Shown here: piece by piece, positions 44,149 to 53,877 of the stretch
Numbering within the stretch: the stretch's first letter is position 1
Layout of the letters: each line of letters begins with the position of its first letter
Source: Alphaproteobacteria bacterium
GTDB taxonomy: Bacteria; Pseudomonadota; Alphaproteobacteria; UBA6615
DNA length: 64,000 nucleotides
Direction of reading: 5' to 3'
Assembly: GCA_002727315.1 (NCBI GenBank)
Contig: PBWR01000023.1
Span: 1 to 64,000 of the forward strand
Notes under the pieces: generated by a model
What the model saw: the letters and a program-made list of their open reading frames with translations, nothing else
What the model was told of the DNA's origin: nothing
Database searches by the model: none
Translations under genes and position numbers: made by a program

Positions 44149-45465
44149 TTATCCGTTCTCGCGAAGCATGGCACCGACCAGCAGGTGCGATCCGGTGACG
44201 AGAACCCGCACGGGCCCGGGTTCCGTGCCAACCTGCGCCAGCGCGTCTGCGACTGCGGCCATCGGTCGCGCCGCGAGGCCCGCCGCGCGTGCGGCGCGTG
44301 CGAGCGCCTCCGCCTGCCGGCTGCGCGGTGTATCGGGTAATCCGATCGCGCTCGCGGATGTGGCGACGCCAGCGAACGGAGCCAGGAAACCCTCCGTGTC
44401 CTTGTCGTCGAGCAGGGTGAAAATAAGGTGGAGGGACTTCGGATCGGCGGTATTCATCTCCTGGAACGCACGGGCCAGTGCTTCGGCGCCGAGCGGATTG
44501 TGGGCGGCGTCGAGCCAGAGCTCGCCATCGGGCGGAAGCCGGTCGACGAGCGACCCGGCCGTGAGCCGTTGCAGGCGGCCCGGCCAGCTTGTGTTCGCGA
44601 TGCCGGTCCCGACGGCTTCGGATGTGACACCGGCGAGGTCACAAATCTCCAGGCAGGCCGCGGCCAGGGCAGCATTGTCGAACTGGTGCCGGCCGGGCAG
44701 GCCGGGCGGCGGCAGGTTCCAGACGGTCCCGGCGCGTTCGTAACGGCCGCCGCCATCGAGGGCGGGTGTGGCCGACCATTCGATGCCGCAGCGGTAGAGC
44801 GGCGCCCCGACGCCCGCGGCATAATCGGATATGACGGCTTCCGCGTCGGGTTGCTGCGTAGCCACGATCGAGGGTGTTCCGGATTTCTGTATGGCTGCCT
44901 TCTCGCCGGTGATGGCCGCCAGCGTGTCCCCCAGGAACGCCATATGATCGAAGCCGACCGGCGTGATGACGGTCGCGGCGGGGTGCGCGACCACGTTCGT
45001 GGCATCGAAGCGCCCGCCGAGCCCGGTTTCCAGCACTACCAGGTCGGCCGGCGCGCGGTCCATGGCCAGGAAGGCGGCCGCCGTGGTGATCTCGAACTCG
45101 GTGATGGGGTTGCCCGCGTTCGACCGTTCCACCTCCTCGAACAGGGCGAGCAGGGATTCGTCGGACAGGAGATCACCGGCGATCCGGTAGCGTTCGGCGA
45201 AGCGGACCAGGTGCGGGGAGGTATAGGCGCTCACGCGCTTGCCGGCCTGGGTCAGGGCGGATGTCAGGAAGGCTGCCGTCGATCCCTTGCCGTTCGTCCC
45301 CGCGATATGAATGACCGGCGGCAACCCGTCCTGGGGATTGTCCAGATCGGACAGCAGCCGTCGCATCCGGTCGAGGGACAGGTCGATACGGTCGGGGTGG
45401 TATTTGACGAACCGCGACAGGATTGCGTCGATGGCAGCGTCGGCCGTGGCGGGATCAGTCCGCAT
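44149..45465 (-). CDS. folC: Bifunctional folylpolyglutamate synthase / dihydrofolate synthase
   Basis: A 438-residue Mur-ligase-fold enzyme that adds Glu to dihydropteroate and folates. P-loop HIAGTNGKGSTAAF, Mg-site region LETGLGGRFDATNV, and C-terminal GELWLDAAHNPLGAEALA are present. Start ATG at 45463-45465 overlaps the last 11 nt of accD; an upstream in-frame ATG (45525) lies deeper in accD and is unlikely. Part of the pyrF-trpFBA-accD-folC run. Confidence 0.94.
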   Translation of the reverse strand: MRTDPATADAAIDAILSRFVKYHPDRIDLSLDRMRRLLSDLDNPQDGLPPVIHIAGTNGKGSTAAFLTSALTQAGKRVSAYTSPHLVRFAERYRIAGDLLSDESLLALFEEVERSNAGNPITEFEITTAAAFLAMDRAPADLVVLETGLGGRFDATNVVAHPAATVITPVGFDHMAFLGDTLAAITGEKAAIQKSGTPSIVATQQPDAEAVISDYAAGVGAPLYRCGIEWSATPALDGGGRYERAGTVWNLPPPGLPGRHQFDNAALAAACLEICDLAGVTSEAVGTGIANTSWPGRLQRLTAGSLVDRLPPDGELWLDAAHNPLGAEALARAFQEMNTADPKSLHLIFTLLDDKDTEGFLAPFAGVATSASAIGLPDTPRSRQAEALARAARAAGLAARPMAAVADALAQVGTEPGPVRVLVTGSHLLVGAMLRENG

Positions 45466-46396
45466 CGGCCGGTTGGGCCGTTTCGGGGGCCGGCGTTGCC
45501 GCGGGAGCGGGTGTGGCCGTGCCACCCCGGGTTTCGTCGCGTGTCGATTCGCCGCCGCGCAGCAGGTTCAGGATCTGACCCAGGCGGGCGTGCATTTCTC
45601 CGCGCGGCACCACCAGGTCGAGCATGCCGTGCTCGAGGAGCGATTCGGCAGTCTGGAATCCCTCGGGCAGTTCCTCGCGGATCGTGTTCTGGATGACGCG
45701 CTTGCCTGCAAAACCGATCGTCGCCCCCGGTTCCGCGATCTGAATATCGCCGAGCATGGCGAAGGATGCCGAAACGCCGCCGGTCGTGGGGTCGCTCAGG
45801 ATGACGATATAGGGCAGTCCGGCTTCGCGAACCTGCTCGACCGCCAAAACGGTGCGGGGCATCTGGATCAGGCTGAGCATGCCTTCCTGCATGCGCGCGC
45901 CACCCGAGGCGGGAATGGCGATCAGAGCCGCATTGCGCGCAACGGCTTCCCGCGCGGCCGCCAGCAGCCCTTCGCCGACCGCCTGGCCCATGGAGCCGCC
46001 CATAAAGCCGAAATCGAAGGCCGCGATCACCGCCGGTTGGCCACCGATGGTCCCGTGGCCCACGACGATCGCCTCGTCCTCGCCGGACTTGGCCTGCGCG
46101 TCCTTGAGCCGGTCGGTGTAGCGCCGGCTGTCACGGAACTTGAGCGGGTCAGGCGTCACGGAGGCCAGCACCACACGTTCGAACGCCCCGTCATCCAACA
46201 GGAATCTCATCCGGTCCTTCGCCGACAGACGCAGGTGATGGCCACAGGCGTGGCAGACGTGCAAATTGTCTGCGAGCTCGCGGTGGAACAGCATCTGCTC
46301 GCACGAGGGACACTTGTGCCAGAGATTGTCCGGCACATCCTTCTTGCCAACCAGTGCGCGAATCTTGGGTCGGACGAATTCGTTCAGCCAGCTCAA
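45455..46396 (-). CDS. accD: Acetyl-CoA carboxylase carboxyltransferase subunit beta
   Basis: A 313-residue beta subunit of the carboxyltransferase that makes malonyl-CoA with AccA. The N-terminal zinc ribbon has Cys29, Cys32, Cys48 and Cys51 (CPSCEQ ... CHACG), followed by a crotonase-like domain (ASGGARMQEGMLSLIQM, PTTGGVSASFAMLGD). No ATG fits: the conserved start WLNEF is preceded by TTG at 46394-46396 with GTGAGGATC just upstream, so a TTG start is chosen. A Pro/Ala tail follows the domain. Confidence 0.92.
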   Translation of the reverse strand: MSWLNEFVRPKIRALVGKKDVPDNLWHKCPSCEQMLFHRELADNLHVCHACGHHLRLSAKDRMRFLLDDGAFERVVLASVTPDPLKFRDSRRYTDRLKDAQAKSGEDEAIVVGHGTIGGQPAVIAAFDFGFMGGSMGQAVGEGLLAAAREAVARNAALIAIPASGGARMQEGMLSLIQMPRTVLAVEQVREAGLPYIVILSDPTTGGVSASFAMLGDIQIAEPGATIGFAGKRVIQNTIREELPEGFQTAESLLEHGMLDLVVPRGEMHARLGQILNLLRGGESTRDETRGGTATPAPAATPAPETAQPADAD

Positions 46397-46415
46397 GTGA
46401 TCCTCACCTGTATTT

Positions 46416-47270
46416 TTATTTCGCGGCCTTGCGTTGTGCCCCGCGGACGCCGTCCGCGAGCGACTTCGTAAAGTCGAGCACGTTGGCCACGAGTTTGTCA
46501 CCCGCCTTGCCGTCGGAATCCAGATTGTCCGCAATGGTCTGCACGATGGCCGAGCCGACCACGGCCGCATCGGCAATTTCCGCGACGGCGCTGGCCTGGT
46601 CGGGCGTCTTGATGCCGAAGCCGACGGCCACCGGCAGGTCCGTATGGCGCTTCAGGCGCTCGACGGCGGCGTGAATCTCGGCGGAGTCCGCCGATCGCGT
46701 GCCGGTGATACCGGTGATGGCGACGTAGTAGACGAAGCCCGATGTGTTCGCGAGAACCGCCGGTAGCCGCACATCATCGGTTGTCGGTGTCGCCAGGCGC
46801 ACGAAATGCATGCCGGCGGCGAGTGCGGGCAGGCAGAGCTCGTCGTCTTCCTCCGGCGGCAGATCGACGATGATCAGCGCATCGACACCGGCCTCGCGGG
46901 CGTCGGCCAGGAACCGGTCGACGCCGTAGATGTAGATCGGGTTGTAGTAGCCCATCAGGATGATCGGCGTATCACTATCGCTGCCGCGGAAGTCCCGCAC
47001 CATGTCCAGGGTGCGGTCGAGCCGTGCACCGCCGGTCTTGGCGCGCCGCCCGGCGGCCTGGATGGCGGGCCCGTCGGCCATGGGGTCGGAGTACATGACG
47101 CCCAGTTCGATCAAGTCGGCACCGGCATCCGGCAGGCCCTTGAGGATTGTCAGGCTGGTTTCGATGTCTGGGTCGGCCGCCATGATGAAGGGCACGAAGG
47201 CCGCGCGGCCTTCTTCGGCCAGCTTGGCGAATCGCGCCTCGATCCGGCCGCTGGTCTCCCCCCGGCTCAC
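46416..47270 (-). CDS. trpA: Tryptophan synthase alpha chain
   Basis: A 284-residue TIM barrel that cleaves indole-3-glycerol phosphate. Catalytic Glu in [18 protein letters not shown], Asp in [13 protein letters not shown], and the phosphate-binding [10 protein letters not shown] and GSAIVQ are present. The GTG start at 47268-47270 overlaps the trpB stop (GTGA), consistent with coupled synthesis of the two subunits. Confidence 0.95.
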   Translation of the reverse strand: MSRGETSGRIEARFAKLAEEGRAAFVPFIMAADPDIETSLTILKGLPDAGADLIELGVMYSDPMADGPAIQAAGRRAKTGGARLDRTLDMVRDFRGSDSDTPIILMGYYNPIYIYGVDRFLADAREAGVDALIIVDLPPEEDDELCLPALAAGMHFVRLATPTTDDVRLPAVLANTSGFVYYVAITGITGTRSADSAEIHAAVERLKRHTDLPVAVGFGIKTPDQASAVAEIADAAVVGSAIVQTIADNLDSDGKAGDKLVANVLDFTKSLADGVRGAQRKAAK

Positions 47271-48481
47271 AGGTCGACCCCCAGCGCGGCGGCGACGGCG
47301 AACACATCCTTGTCGCCGCGTCCGCACAAATTCATCACCATCAGATGGTCGGCCGGCAGGTCCGATGCGATTTTGCCCACATGGGCCAGCGCGTGTGACG
47401 GCTCCAGCGCCGGCACGATGCCTTCGAGGCGGGAACAGAGCTGGAAGGCCTCCAGCGCTTCCCCGTCCGTGACGGACACATACTCGACCCGCCCGATATC
47501 GTTGAGCCAGGCGTGCTCCGGGCCGATGCCGGGATAGTCGAGGCCGGCCGATATCGAATGGGCATCGAAGATCTGGCCGTCATCATCCTGCAGCAGATAT
47601 GTCCGGTTGCCGTGCAGCACGCCCGGGTGCCCGCCCGAGATCGAGGCTGCGTGTTCGCCGGTCTCGATGCCGTGCCCGGCCGCCTCCACGCCGATGATGC
47701 GCACGTCGGGGTCGTTGAGGAAGGGATAGAACAGCCCCATGGCATTCGAGCCGCCGCCGATGGATGCGATCAGCGAATCCGGCAGACGACCCTCGGCGGC
47801 CTGCATCTGGGCCTTGGTTTCCTCGCCGATGATCTTCTGGAAGTCGCGGACCATCGCCGGATAGGGATGGGGTCCGGCGACCGTTCCGATCAAATAGTAG
47901 GTGTCCTCGACATTGGAGACCCAGTCGCGCAGAGCCTCGTTCATGGCGTCCTTGAGGGTCGCCGTGCCGCTTGTCACCGGCACCACCTCGGCGCCGAGCA
48001 GTTTCATGCGGAACACGTTCGGTGCCTGGCGCTCGATATCCGTCGCGCCCATATAGACGACGCATTGCAGGCCGAAGCGGGCGCACACGGTGGCCGTGGC
48101 GACGCCATGCTGTCCCGCACCTGTTTCGGCGATGATGCGCTTCTTGCCCATGCGCCGGGCTAGAAGGATCTGGCCCATGCAGTTGTTGATCTTGTGGGCG
48201 CCGGTGTGATTCAGCTCGTCGCGCTTGAAGTAGATCTTCGCGCCGCCGTAATGCTCGGTGATCCGCTCGGCGAAATATAGCGGGCTCGGCCGGCCGACAT
48301 AGTGGGCGAGAAAGGAATCCAGCTCTTCCTGGAATGCCGGGTCGGCCTTGGCTTCGCCATAGGCGCGTTCGACCTCCAAAACCAAGGGCATCAGCGTTTC
48401 GGCGACAAAACGGCCGCCGAAAATGCCGAAATGCCCGTCATCGTCAGGGCCGTTGCGATAGGTGTTGGGTTCCGCGCTCAT
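47267..48481 (-). CDS. trpB: Tryptophan synthase beta chain
   Basis: A 404-residue PLP enzyme that condenses indole with serine. The PLP Lys lies in [13 protein letters not shown], and the family segments [26 protein letters not shown] and EPSHALAHV are visible. Forms the alpha2beta2 complex with TrpA, which channels indole. 37 nt after trpF on the same strand order (trpF-... is downstream at 48519). Confidence 0.97.
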   Translation of the reverse strand: MSAEPNTYRNGPDDDGHFGIFGGRFVAETLMPLVLEVERAYGEAKADPAFQEELDSFLAHYVGRPSPLYFAERITEHYGGAKIYFKRDELNHTGAHKINNCMGQILLARRMGKKRIIAETGAGQHGVATATVCARFGLQCVVYMGATDIERQAPNVFRMKLLGAEVVPVTSGTATLKDAMNEALRDWVSNVEDTYYLIGTVAGPHPYPAMVRDFQKIIGEETKAQMQAAEGRLPDSLIASIGGGSNAMGLFYPFLNDPDVRIIGVEAAGHGIETGEHAASISGGHPGVLHGNRTYLLQDDDGQIFDAHSISAGLDYPGIGPEHAWLNDIGRVEYVSVTDGEALEAFQLCSRLEGIVPALEPSHALAHVGKIASDLPADHLMVMNLCGRGDKDVFAVAAALGVDL

Positions 48482-48518
48482 CGTGCTTCCGCGTGCTTAT
48501 ACATCCTTGTTCGCCGGC

Positions 48519-49181
48519 TTAACAGGAAACCGATGAAAGACCGGCCACTTCGGCCAGAAATTCCCGGATTCGTGCCGGATCCTTGCGCCCCGGTGCAGAT
48601 TCCACACCGGAGGAAACATCGACCACCAACGCGCCCGATGCCCGCACGGCCTCGGTCACATTGTCGGGGTTCAGACCGCCCGCCAGCATCCACGGGACCG
48701 GCCATTCCCCGGACGCCAGCAGCGTCCAGTCGAAGGTCAGCGCGTTGCCGCCCGGCAGGGCGTTCTCCATGTCGGCCGGGGCCTTGGCATCGAACATCAG
48801 CCAGTCGACGGCGCCGGCATAGTCTTGCGTCGCCGCGACATCTTCGGCGGTCGCAACCTTGATGGCCTTCATGACCGGCAGGCCGGTGCGCGCCCGGATA
48901 TACCGGCAGCGATCCGGGCTTTCGTCGCCGTGCAACTGGATCATTTCGAGGGGCACGGCAGCCAGCACTCGGTCGATCAGTTCGTCGTCGGGGTCGACGA
49001 ACAGCCCGACCTTGGTCACGCCCTCGGGCACCAGGCTTGTGAGCTTCGCCGCCGCATCGGGCTCCAGCGAGCGCGGACTGGGCGGATAGAACACCAGGCC
49101 GACAAACATCGCGCCTGCTTCGATCGCCGTCCGCATCGCGGTGTCGTCATTGATGCCGCATATTTTCGCCCGGATGTTCAC
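48519..49181 (-). CDS. trpF: Phosphoribosylanthranilate isomerase
   Basis: A 220-residue TIM barrel performing the Amadori rearrangement in tryptophan synthesis. The N-terminal RAKICGI holds the catalytic Cys, IQLHGDESPD follows, then LMFDAKAPADMENALPGG with the catalytic Asp, and ALVVDVSSGVESAPGRKD with the phosphate site. The GTG start (49179-49181) overlaps the pyrF stop as GTGA. Upstream of trpB. Confidence 0.95.
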   Translation of the reverse strand: MNIRAKICGINDDTAMRTAIEAGAMFVGLVFYPPSPRSLEPDAAAKLTSLVPEGVTKVGLFVDPDDELIDRVLAAVPLEMIQLHGDESPDRCRYIRARTGLPVMKAIKVATAEDVAATQDYAGAVDWLMFDAKAPADMENALPGGNALTFDWTLLASGEWPVPWMLAGGLNPDNVTEAVRASGALVVDVSSGVESAPGRKDPARIREFLAEVAGLSSVSC

Positions 49182-49903
49182 GGCTTTATGCCCAGCTCCC
49201 CGGCGATCCGTGCGGCCGCGGCGGCGGGATCTTCGGCTCCCGTGATCGGGCGCCCGATGACAAGGACATCCGCACCATCGTCGCGGGCCTGCCGCGGCGT
49301 GGTGATACGTTTCTGGTCGCCGGTTGCGGCCCATTCGGGGCGAATGCCCGGCACGATCAGCTTGAAATCCGGCCCACATGCCGCGCGGATGGCGGTGATC
49401 TCGGCCGGCGAGCAGACCACGCCGTCGAGGCCCTGTGCCTCGGCCAGTTGCGCCAGGCGGACGACCTGTTCGCCCGCCGGTGTGGCCTGGCCGACGGCCG
49501 TCAGGTCGCTGTCGTCCATGCTGGTCAGCACCGTCACGGCGATGACCAGCGGGCGGTTAGCGCCACCGGCCACCTCGGCCGCCTCGCGGGCGGCTTCGAG
49601 CATGGCCGGGCCGCCGGCCGCGTGCACATTAACGATGGCCGCGCCCAGATCGGCAACCGCCCGCACGGCGCCGGCCACGGTATTGGGGATGTCGTGGAAC
49701 TTCAGATCGAGGAACAGGGGCAGGCCGAGATCGACGATCCGCCGAACCCCGTCGGCGCCGTTGGCGGAGAAGAACTCGAGCCCGGCTTTCACCCCGCCCA
49801 CCTGACCGCGCAGGACCTCGGCCCAGGCGAGGGCCTGTTCCAGATCGGGCGTGTCGAGCGCCGCGAACACCGGGTTCGCGGGCAGTGTTGGCTGATTTGT
49901 CAT
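49178..49903 (-). CDS. pyrF: Orotidine 5'-phosphate decarboxylase
   Basis: A 241-residue TIM barrel making UMP. The active site tetrad region LFLDLKFHDIPNTVAGAV is intact, with GLDGVVCSPAEI and a C-terminal phosphate loop VIGRPITGAEDPAAA. Its position before trpF with overlap means it is probably cotranscribed with the tryptophan genes, an arrangement common in alphaproteobacteria. Confidence 0.95.
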   Translation of the reverse strand: MTNQPTLPANPVFAALDTPDLEQALAWAEVLRGQVGGVKAGLEFFSANGADGVRRIVDLGLPLFLDLKFHDIPNTVAGAVRAVADLGAAIVNVHAAGGPAMLEAAREAAEVAGGANRPLVIAVTVLTSMDDSDLTAVGQATPAGEQVVRLAQLAEAQGLDGVVCSPAEITAIRAACGPDFKLIVPGIRPEWAATGDQKRITTPRQARDDGADVLVIGRPITGAEDPAAAAARIAGELGIKP

Positions 49904-49954
49904 GGCGGGGCTGCTTCTAGCAGAGCCCGGCGCGTGCTGAAACAGGAACCCGCA

Positions 49955-51151
49955 TCACAGATGGTCGATTCCGTCGCGCACCCGAAGCACCTCGGTTAGG
50001 CACAGGAACAGGTGATAGAAGCTGGATGCCGGTGCCTTGTTGGACAATCCGCGACCGTCGACGTCGAGATGGTCCTGCCAGTTACCGCCGCCGATGCCCA
50101 GATAGAGTGTGAACAGGCGGTCGAGCAGGGTCTCCAGGCGCGCGGCGGCATGGTCGTCGGGTCCGGCCTCGAGGCGTGCGACCTGCGCCTTGATGGCTTC
50201 GGTCTGAACCCAGAGCCGTTTGTTCTCGTCGAGCGATGTGCCGTGGCCGAGCCGGGGATCGCTGCCGCGGCGCAACACGGAATCGAAGGCCAGACCATGA
50301 GCCGGACCCGGATTGTGGTCGGTGCCGTGTTCCTCGGCAAAGCGATACAGGGCATCGGCCTCGGCGCTTGTGTCCTCGCCCGTTGCCCCGGCATACCGGC
50401 GCAGCAGCCAGACCCATTCGAAATGGTGTCCCGGCTCGACGGTCTGTCCCGGGGTGCCGGGGGCCGTCGACCAGTCGGGTCCGAAAAACTCTCCCAGGGT
50501 GCCGGTGTCGGCATCGAAGAAACGGCGCCGGAACAATTCGACGATCGCGCGGGAGCGGTCGAGATAGGCCTCGTCGCGGGTGGCTGTGTGCACCGCCAGC
50601 AAGGCCTCGAGCAGATGCATATGGGGATTTTGCCGCCGCGGCAGGTCGTGCGTCGGGTTCTCGAAGTAGCCGCCCTGTTCTGTGTCGGCGACGGCCGCAT
50701 CGAGGAAGTCCAGGGTGCGCCGGGCCCAGCACAGGGCCTCCGTATCGCCCGAAGCCCGGTGGTACCAGGCAAAGGCAAACAGCGCGAAGGCCTGTTCGTA
50801 GGTCTCGATCCGCGTATCGGCGGGCGTACCGTCGCGTTCGGTGGAGAAGATGAACCCGTCGCCCGGATCGCGCCAATAGCACCGGGTCAGGAACTCAAAC
50901 CCGTCACGTGCGGCGGCCAGTGCCGCACCTTGGTCACCGGCCGGCGACCAGCCGAGCAGATGGGCATGGCTGTAGACATAGATCTGCCGGGCCTGCACCC
51001 GCATGCGCTTGAAGCCGTCGGGGAGCGGCTGCCCGTCCAGGCCCAGGGATTCCAGAAACCCGCCACCCTCGGAATCGCGTCCCGCGCCGGACCAGAGCGG
51101 CAGGGCCTGGTCTACGAGCCAGTCGCGGATCCGGTCTGCCGATACGCTCAT
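49955..51151 (-). CDS. AGE family epimerase/isomerase
   Basis: A 398-residue (alpha/alpha)6-barrel protein of the N-acylglucosamine 2-epimerase / mannose isomerase / aldose-ketose isomerase family. Catalytic-type His/Arg segments are present: VQARQIYVYSHAHLLG, NPHMHLLEALLA, EPGHHFEWVWLL and RLWVQTEAIKA. The ATG overlaps the stop of the ornithine-cyclodeaminase-like gene (ATGA). The pair interrupts the usual lapA-pyrF neighbourhood. It likely isomerises a hexose such as mannose or a glucosamine; the exact sugar is unknown. Confidence 0.88.
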   Translation of the reverse strand: MSVSADRIRDWLVDQALPLWSGAGRDSEGGGFLESLGLDGQPLPDGFKRMRVQARQIYVYSHAHLLGWSPAGDQGAALAAARDGFEFLTRCYWRDPGDGFIFSTERDGTPADTRIETYEQAFALFAFAWYHRASGDTEALCWARRTLDFLDAAVADTEQGGYFENPTHDLPRRQNPHMHLLEALLAVHTATRDEAYLDRSRAIVELFRRRFFDADTGTLGEFFGPDWSTAPGTPGQTVEPGHHFEWVWLLRRYAGATGEDTSAEADALYRFAEEHGTDHNPGPAHGLAFDSVLRRGSDPRLGHGTSLDENKRLWVQTEAIKAQVARLEAGPDDHAAARLETLLDRLFTLYLGIGGGNWQDHLDVDGRGLSNKAPASSFYHLFLCLTEVLRVRDGIDHL

Positions 51152-52107
51152 GACGCCACCCGCTCGATCAGGAGTTCCGCGGCCGCAAGGTCCTCGATGG
51201 CCGTGCCGACCGACTTGAATAAGGTGATCTCGTTGTTGGATCTGCGGCCGGGATGGTCGCCTCGGCAAAGGTCGAACAGGTCCGCCGCGATCCCGTCACT
51301 GCCTAGAACGCCCGCTTTAATGGGCTGCACGATATCGCCGGCCTCGGCGGTGGCGCCGGCGCGTGTGTCGACGAAAATGCGGGCGCGCCCGATCGTCGTG
51401 TCGTCGGCCTCGCGCATATCCGGCCGGAAGCCGCCGACCAGGTCGACATGGGTGCCCGAGCGCAACCAGGCGCCGTCGAACACGGGCGTCGATGCCGTGG
51501 TCGCGCAGCTGACGATGTCCGCGGTGCAGATGCCGGCTTCCAGGTCCTCGCAGACCGTCACCGCGAAGGATTGGTCCGCCAGGTCTTCGGCGATGGCCGC
51601 GGCCCGGTCGCGGGACCGGCCCCAAACCGAGACCCGGGAAATCGGCCGTTCGGCGCTGTGGGCCTTAATCAGTTCTGGCGCCAGCCGCCCGGTTCCGATC
51701 ATGACCAGGTGCTGCGCGTCGGCGCGCGCAAGGTAACGTGCGGCGAGGGCGGAAGCGGCGGCGGTGCGCCGGGCGGTCAGGGCCGGACCGTCGATCAGTG
51801 CCCGCGGGGTGCCCGTCGGACCGTCGAGCAGCAGATAGACCCCCTGGACCGAGGGTAGGGATGCGGAGGGGTTGTCGGGGTGGACGGTGATCGTCTTGAC
51901 CCCGATATGGCGCGGCGGGACCTGCGCATCCCAAGCGGGCATGAGCAACAATGTGGCGTCTGTCGCCGCACCGTCCGTGTCCATGGGGATCGAATGGTGG
52001 TGGCGGACCGGCGTTACCGCGCCTGCGCGAAAAGCGTCATCCAGCGCCGTCACGAGGCTACTTTCGTCAAGCAGGGCGTTCACCGTGGCCGCGTCGATGG
52101 TTTGCAC
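51148..52107 (-). CDS. Ornithine cyclodeaminase / mu-crystallin family protein
   Basis: A 319-residue NAD(P)-binding protein of the OCD/mu-crystallin family, with GPALTARRTAAASALAARYL (substrate-domain hinge), the Rossmann motif MIGTGRLAPELI, and TSTPVFDGAWLRSGTHVDLV. Family members include ornithine cyclodeaminase, alanine dehydrogenase and ketimine reductase; the sequence does not pick one. Coupled to the AGE epimerase gene downstream and 6 nt from lapA upstream. Confidence 0.85.
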   Translation of the reverse strand: MQTIDAATVNALLDESSLVTALDDAFRAGAVTPVRHHHSIPMDTDGAATDATLLLMPAWDAQVPPRHIGVKTITVHPDNPSASLPSVQGVYLLLDGPTGTPRALIDGPALTARRTAAASALAARYLARADAQHLVMIGTGRLAPELIKAHSAERPISRVSVWGRSRDRAAAIAEDLADQSFAVTVCEDLEAGICTADIVSCATTASTPVFDGAWLRSGTHVDLVGGFRPDMREADDTTIGRARIFVDTRAGATAEAGDIVQPIKAGVLGSDGIAADLFDLCRGDHPGRRSNNEITLFKSVGTAIEDLAAAELLIERVAS

Positions 52108-52113
52108 GGGCGC

Positions 52114-52437
52114 TCAGTCCAGCGGTACCGGAGGCTGCGGGGCCGGTGCTTGCGTGGGTGTGGGTGTTTCGGCCTGTTGTGACGCACGCTCCAGTTCGCG
52201 AATGCGCGCCATGCGTTCGCGCGAGGTTTTGCGTCCTGCGCTGCCGGAAATCCAACTGAGGGTGGCGCCGACGACGAACCCGATACCGGCGCCGATGAAC
52301 ACATAGACGAACATCGGCCAGGCGATCACCAAGTCGAAGGGCCAGAGATCGACATTGGCCGGTCCGCGATTGTTGACCGCGAAGACGACCACGATGATAG
52401 CGATCGGGACGGTGATGAGCCAGCGCAGACGGTTCAC
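52114..52437 (-). CDS. LapA family inner-membrane protein
   Basis: A 107-residue protein with two membrane segments (LITVPIAIIVVVFAVNN and FVYVFIGAGIGFVVG), the NNRGPANVDLWPF linker typical of LapA/DUF1049 (lipopolysaccharide assembly A, a regulator of LPS levels in E. coli), a charged helix, and a Pro/Gln-rich tail. In its usual place after ihfB. Confidence 0.88.
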   Translation of the reverse strand: MNRLRWLITVPIAIIVVVFAVNNRGPANVDLWPFDLVIAWPMFVYVFIGAGIGFVVGATLSWISGSAGRKTSRERMARIRELERASQQAETPTPTQAPAPQPPVPLD

Positions 52438-52587
52438 GTGCGGTTCCTGGGAGTGGCCTGGAGTTTAGCCATCGGTTCGGGTTCCGGTCAGATTCAAGCC
52501 GGCGCGGTGCGCCAGCCGGCACGCCCGACTTTACCTCAAATCCCGAATGAATGAATGACGTAGAACGAGTGCGGGCGTTGAGATGCG

Positions 52588-52869
52588 CTAGTTGCCGTTC
52601 AGGCGCTCGCGCAGTTCCTTGCCGGTCTTGAAATAGGGGACGACCTTGGCATCGACCTGGACGGCCTCGCCGGTGCGCGGGTTGCGGCCGGTCCGTGCGG
52701 CGCGCGATTTGACCGAAAATGCACCAAAGCCGCGCAACTCGACCCGGTCACCACGGGCCAGGGCGGCGGTGATTTCTTCGAGAATCGCCGCCACGATGCG
52801 CTCGGCATCGCGTTGCAGAAGATGTGGATTCCGTTCTGCCAGGCGCTGGATCAGCTCCGACTTCGTCAT
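52588..52869 (-). CDS. ihfB: Integration host factor subunit beta
   Basis: A 93-residue HU/IHF-fold DNA-bending protein with the family segment [20 protein letters not shown] and a beta-arm containing the intercalating-Pro region (RNPRTGEAV). N-terminus [15 protein letters not shown] is that of IHF-beta. Acts with IHF-alpha (not in this window) in recombination, replication and sigma-54 promoters. Lies between sppA and lapA. Confidence 0.95.
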   Translation of the reverse strand: MTKSELIQRLAERNPHLLQRDAERIVAAILEEITAALARGDRVELRGFGAFSVKSRAARTGRNPRTGEAVQVDAKVVPYFKTGKELRERLNGN

Positions 52870-52942
52870 CGTTAACCCCCCGGGACTCGACGATCCCGAA
52901 AATTTGCCTTCCGCCGAAGGCCTCGCCGACGCTCAACTCTCG

Positions 52943-53854
52943 TTAGCGCGCGGCAGGTTGCCAAAGGGAAACCAGACCGTCAAGTGTTAATGCATTGGAA
53001 AACAACGATTTTCCAGCTAGGCCGCCAAGCCGTTCGAGAAAGTTGTCCGCGTTTCGGTCCGCGCGCACCGTTTCCACGCGGAGTCCCGCGGGAACACCGC
53101 GTTCCTCGACCATCCAGGCAATTGCCTCGGTTTCGTTGCCGATCGCATCGACCAGCCCGTTTTCGACGGCCTGGCGTCCCGAGAACACCCGCCCGTCGGC
53201 AAGCCTGCGAACCGCGTCCGTGTCGATGGGCCGGCGTTCGATCACCAGTCCGACGAAGAAATCGTAGAGATCCAGAACCACCTGACGGGTTGCGGCACGC
53301 GCTTCATCGGTGAGCGGCTCGAGGGGCGAAGGGACGCCCTTCAGGTCGCTCGACTTGATGGTCACAGGCTCGACGCCGATGCGATCGAGGAGCTCGGTGA
53401 CATTGGCGGATTGCAGGATGACCCCGATCGATCCGGTTACCGTGCCCTCGTAGGCGAAGATGCGATCCGCCGCAATTCCGGTCATATAGGCCGCCGAGGT
53501 CGCCACGGTGCCCATGACCGCTGCGACCGGTTTGTCTTCCGCGATCTTTCGCAACCCGTTGTAGAGGTCCTCGCCACCGACCACGCTGCCGCCGGGGCTG
53601 TCGATGTGCACGATCACGCCGCGGATGTTCCGGTTCCGGGCGATCCGGTCGAGCATGTCGGCGCGCGCATCGTCGCGAACGATCAGGCCCTCGACATGGA
53701 TGCGCGCAACCCGCTCGCCGCGGACGAGCTCACCCTCGCCATGCAGGAAGACAAGGACGGCTGCGACGGCAACGATCAGCGCGACGGCTTGCCAGATGCG
53801 CAGCCGGCGTCTCAGCCGGCGGCGATCGAGCAGGGCATCGGGATCATATGACAT
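52943..53854 (-). CDS. sppA: Signal peptide peptidase SppA (short form)
   Basis: A 303-residue membrane-anchored serine protease of the 36K type: one membrane segment (~21-40), a ClpP/crotonase-like domain with VIVHIDSPGGSVVGGEDLYN, the nucleophile-Ser region GTVATSAAYMTGIAADRIFA, and the Lys general-base region (IKSSDLKG). It cleaves residual signal peptides in the membrane. 23 nt after rpsA, in the standard alphaproteobacterial order. Confidence 0.92.
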   Translation of the reverse strand: MSYDPDALLDRRRLRRRLRIWQAVALIVAVAAVLVFLHGEGELVRGERVARIHVEGLIVRDDARADMLDRIARNRNIRGVIVHIDSPGGSVVGGEDLYNGLRKIAEDKPVAAVMGTVATSAAYMTGIAADRIFAYEGTVTGSIGVILQSANVTELLDRIGVEPVTIKSSDLKGVPSPLEPLTDEARAATRQVVLDLYDFFVGLVIERRPIDTDAVRRLADGRVFSGRQAVENGLVDAIGNETEAIAWMVEERGVPAGLRVETVRADRNADNFLERLGGLAGKSLFSNALTLDGLVSLWQPAAR

Positions 53855-53877
53855 GATGGCCGATAAGGCGCGGATGC

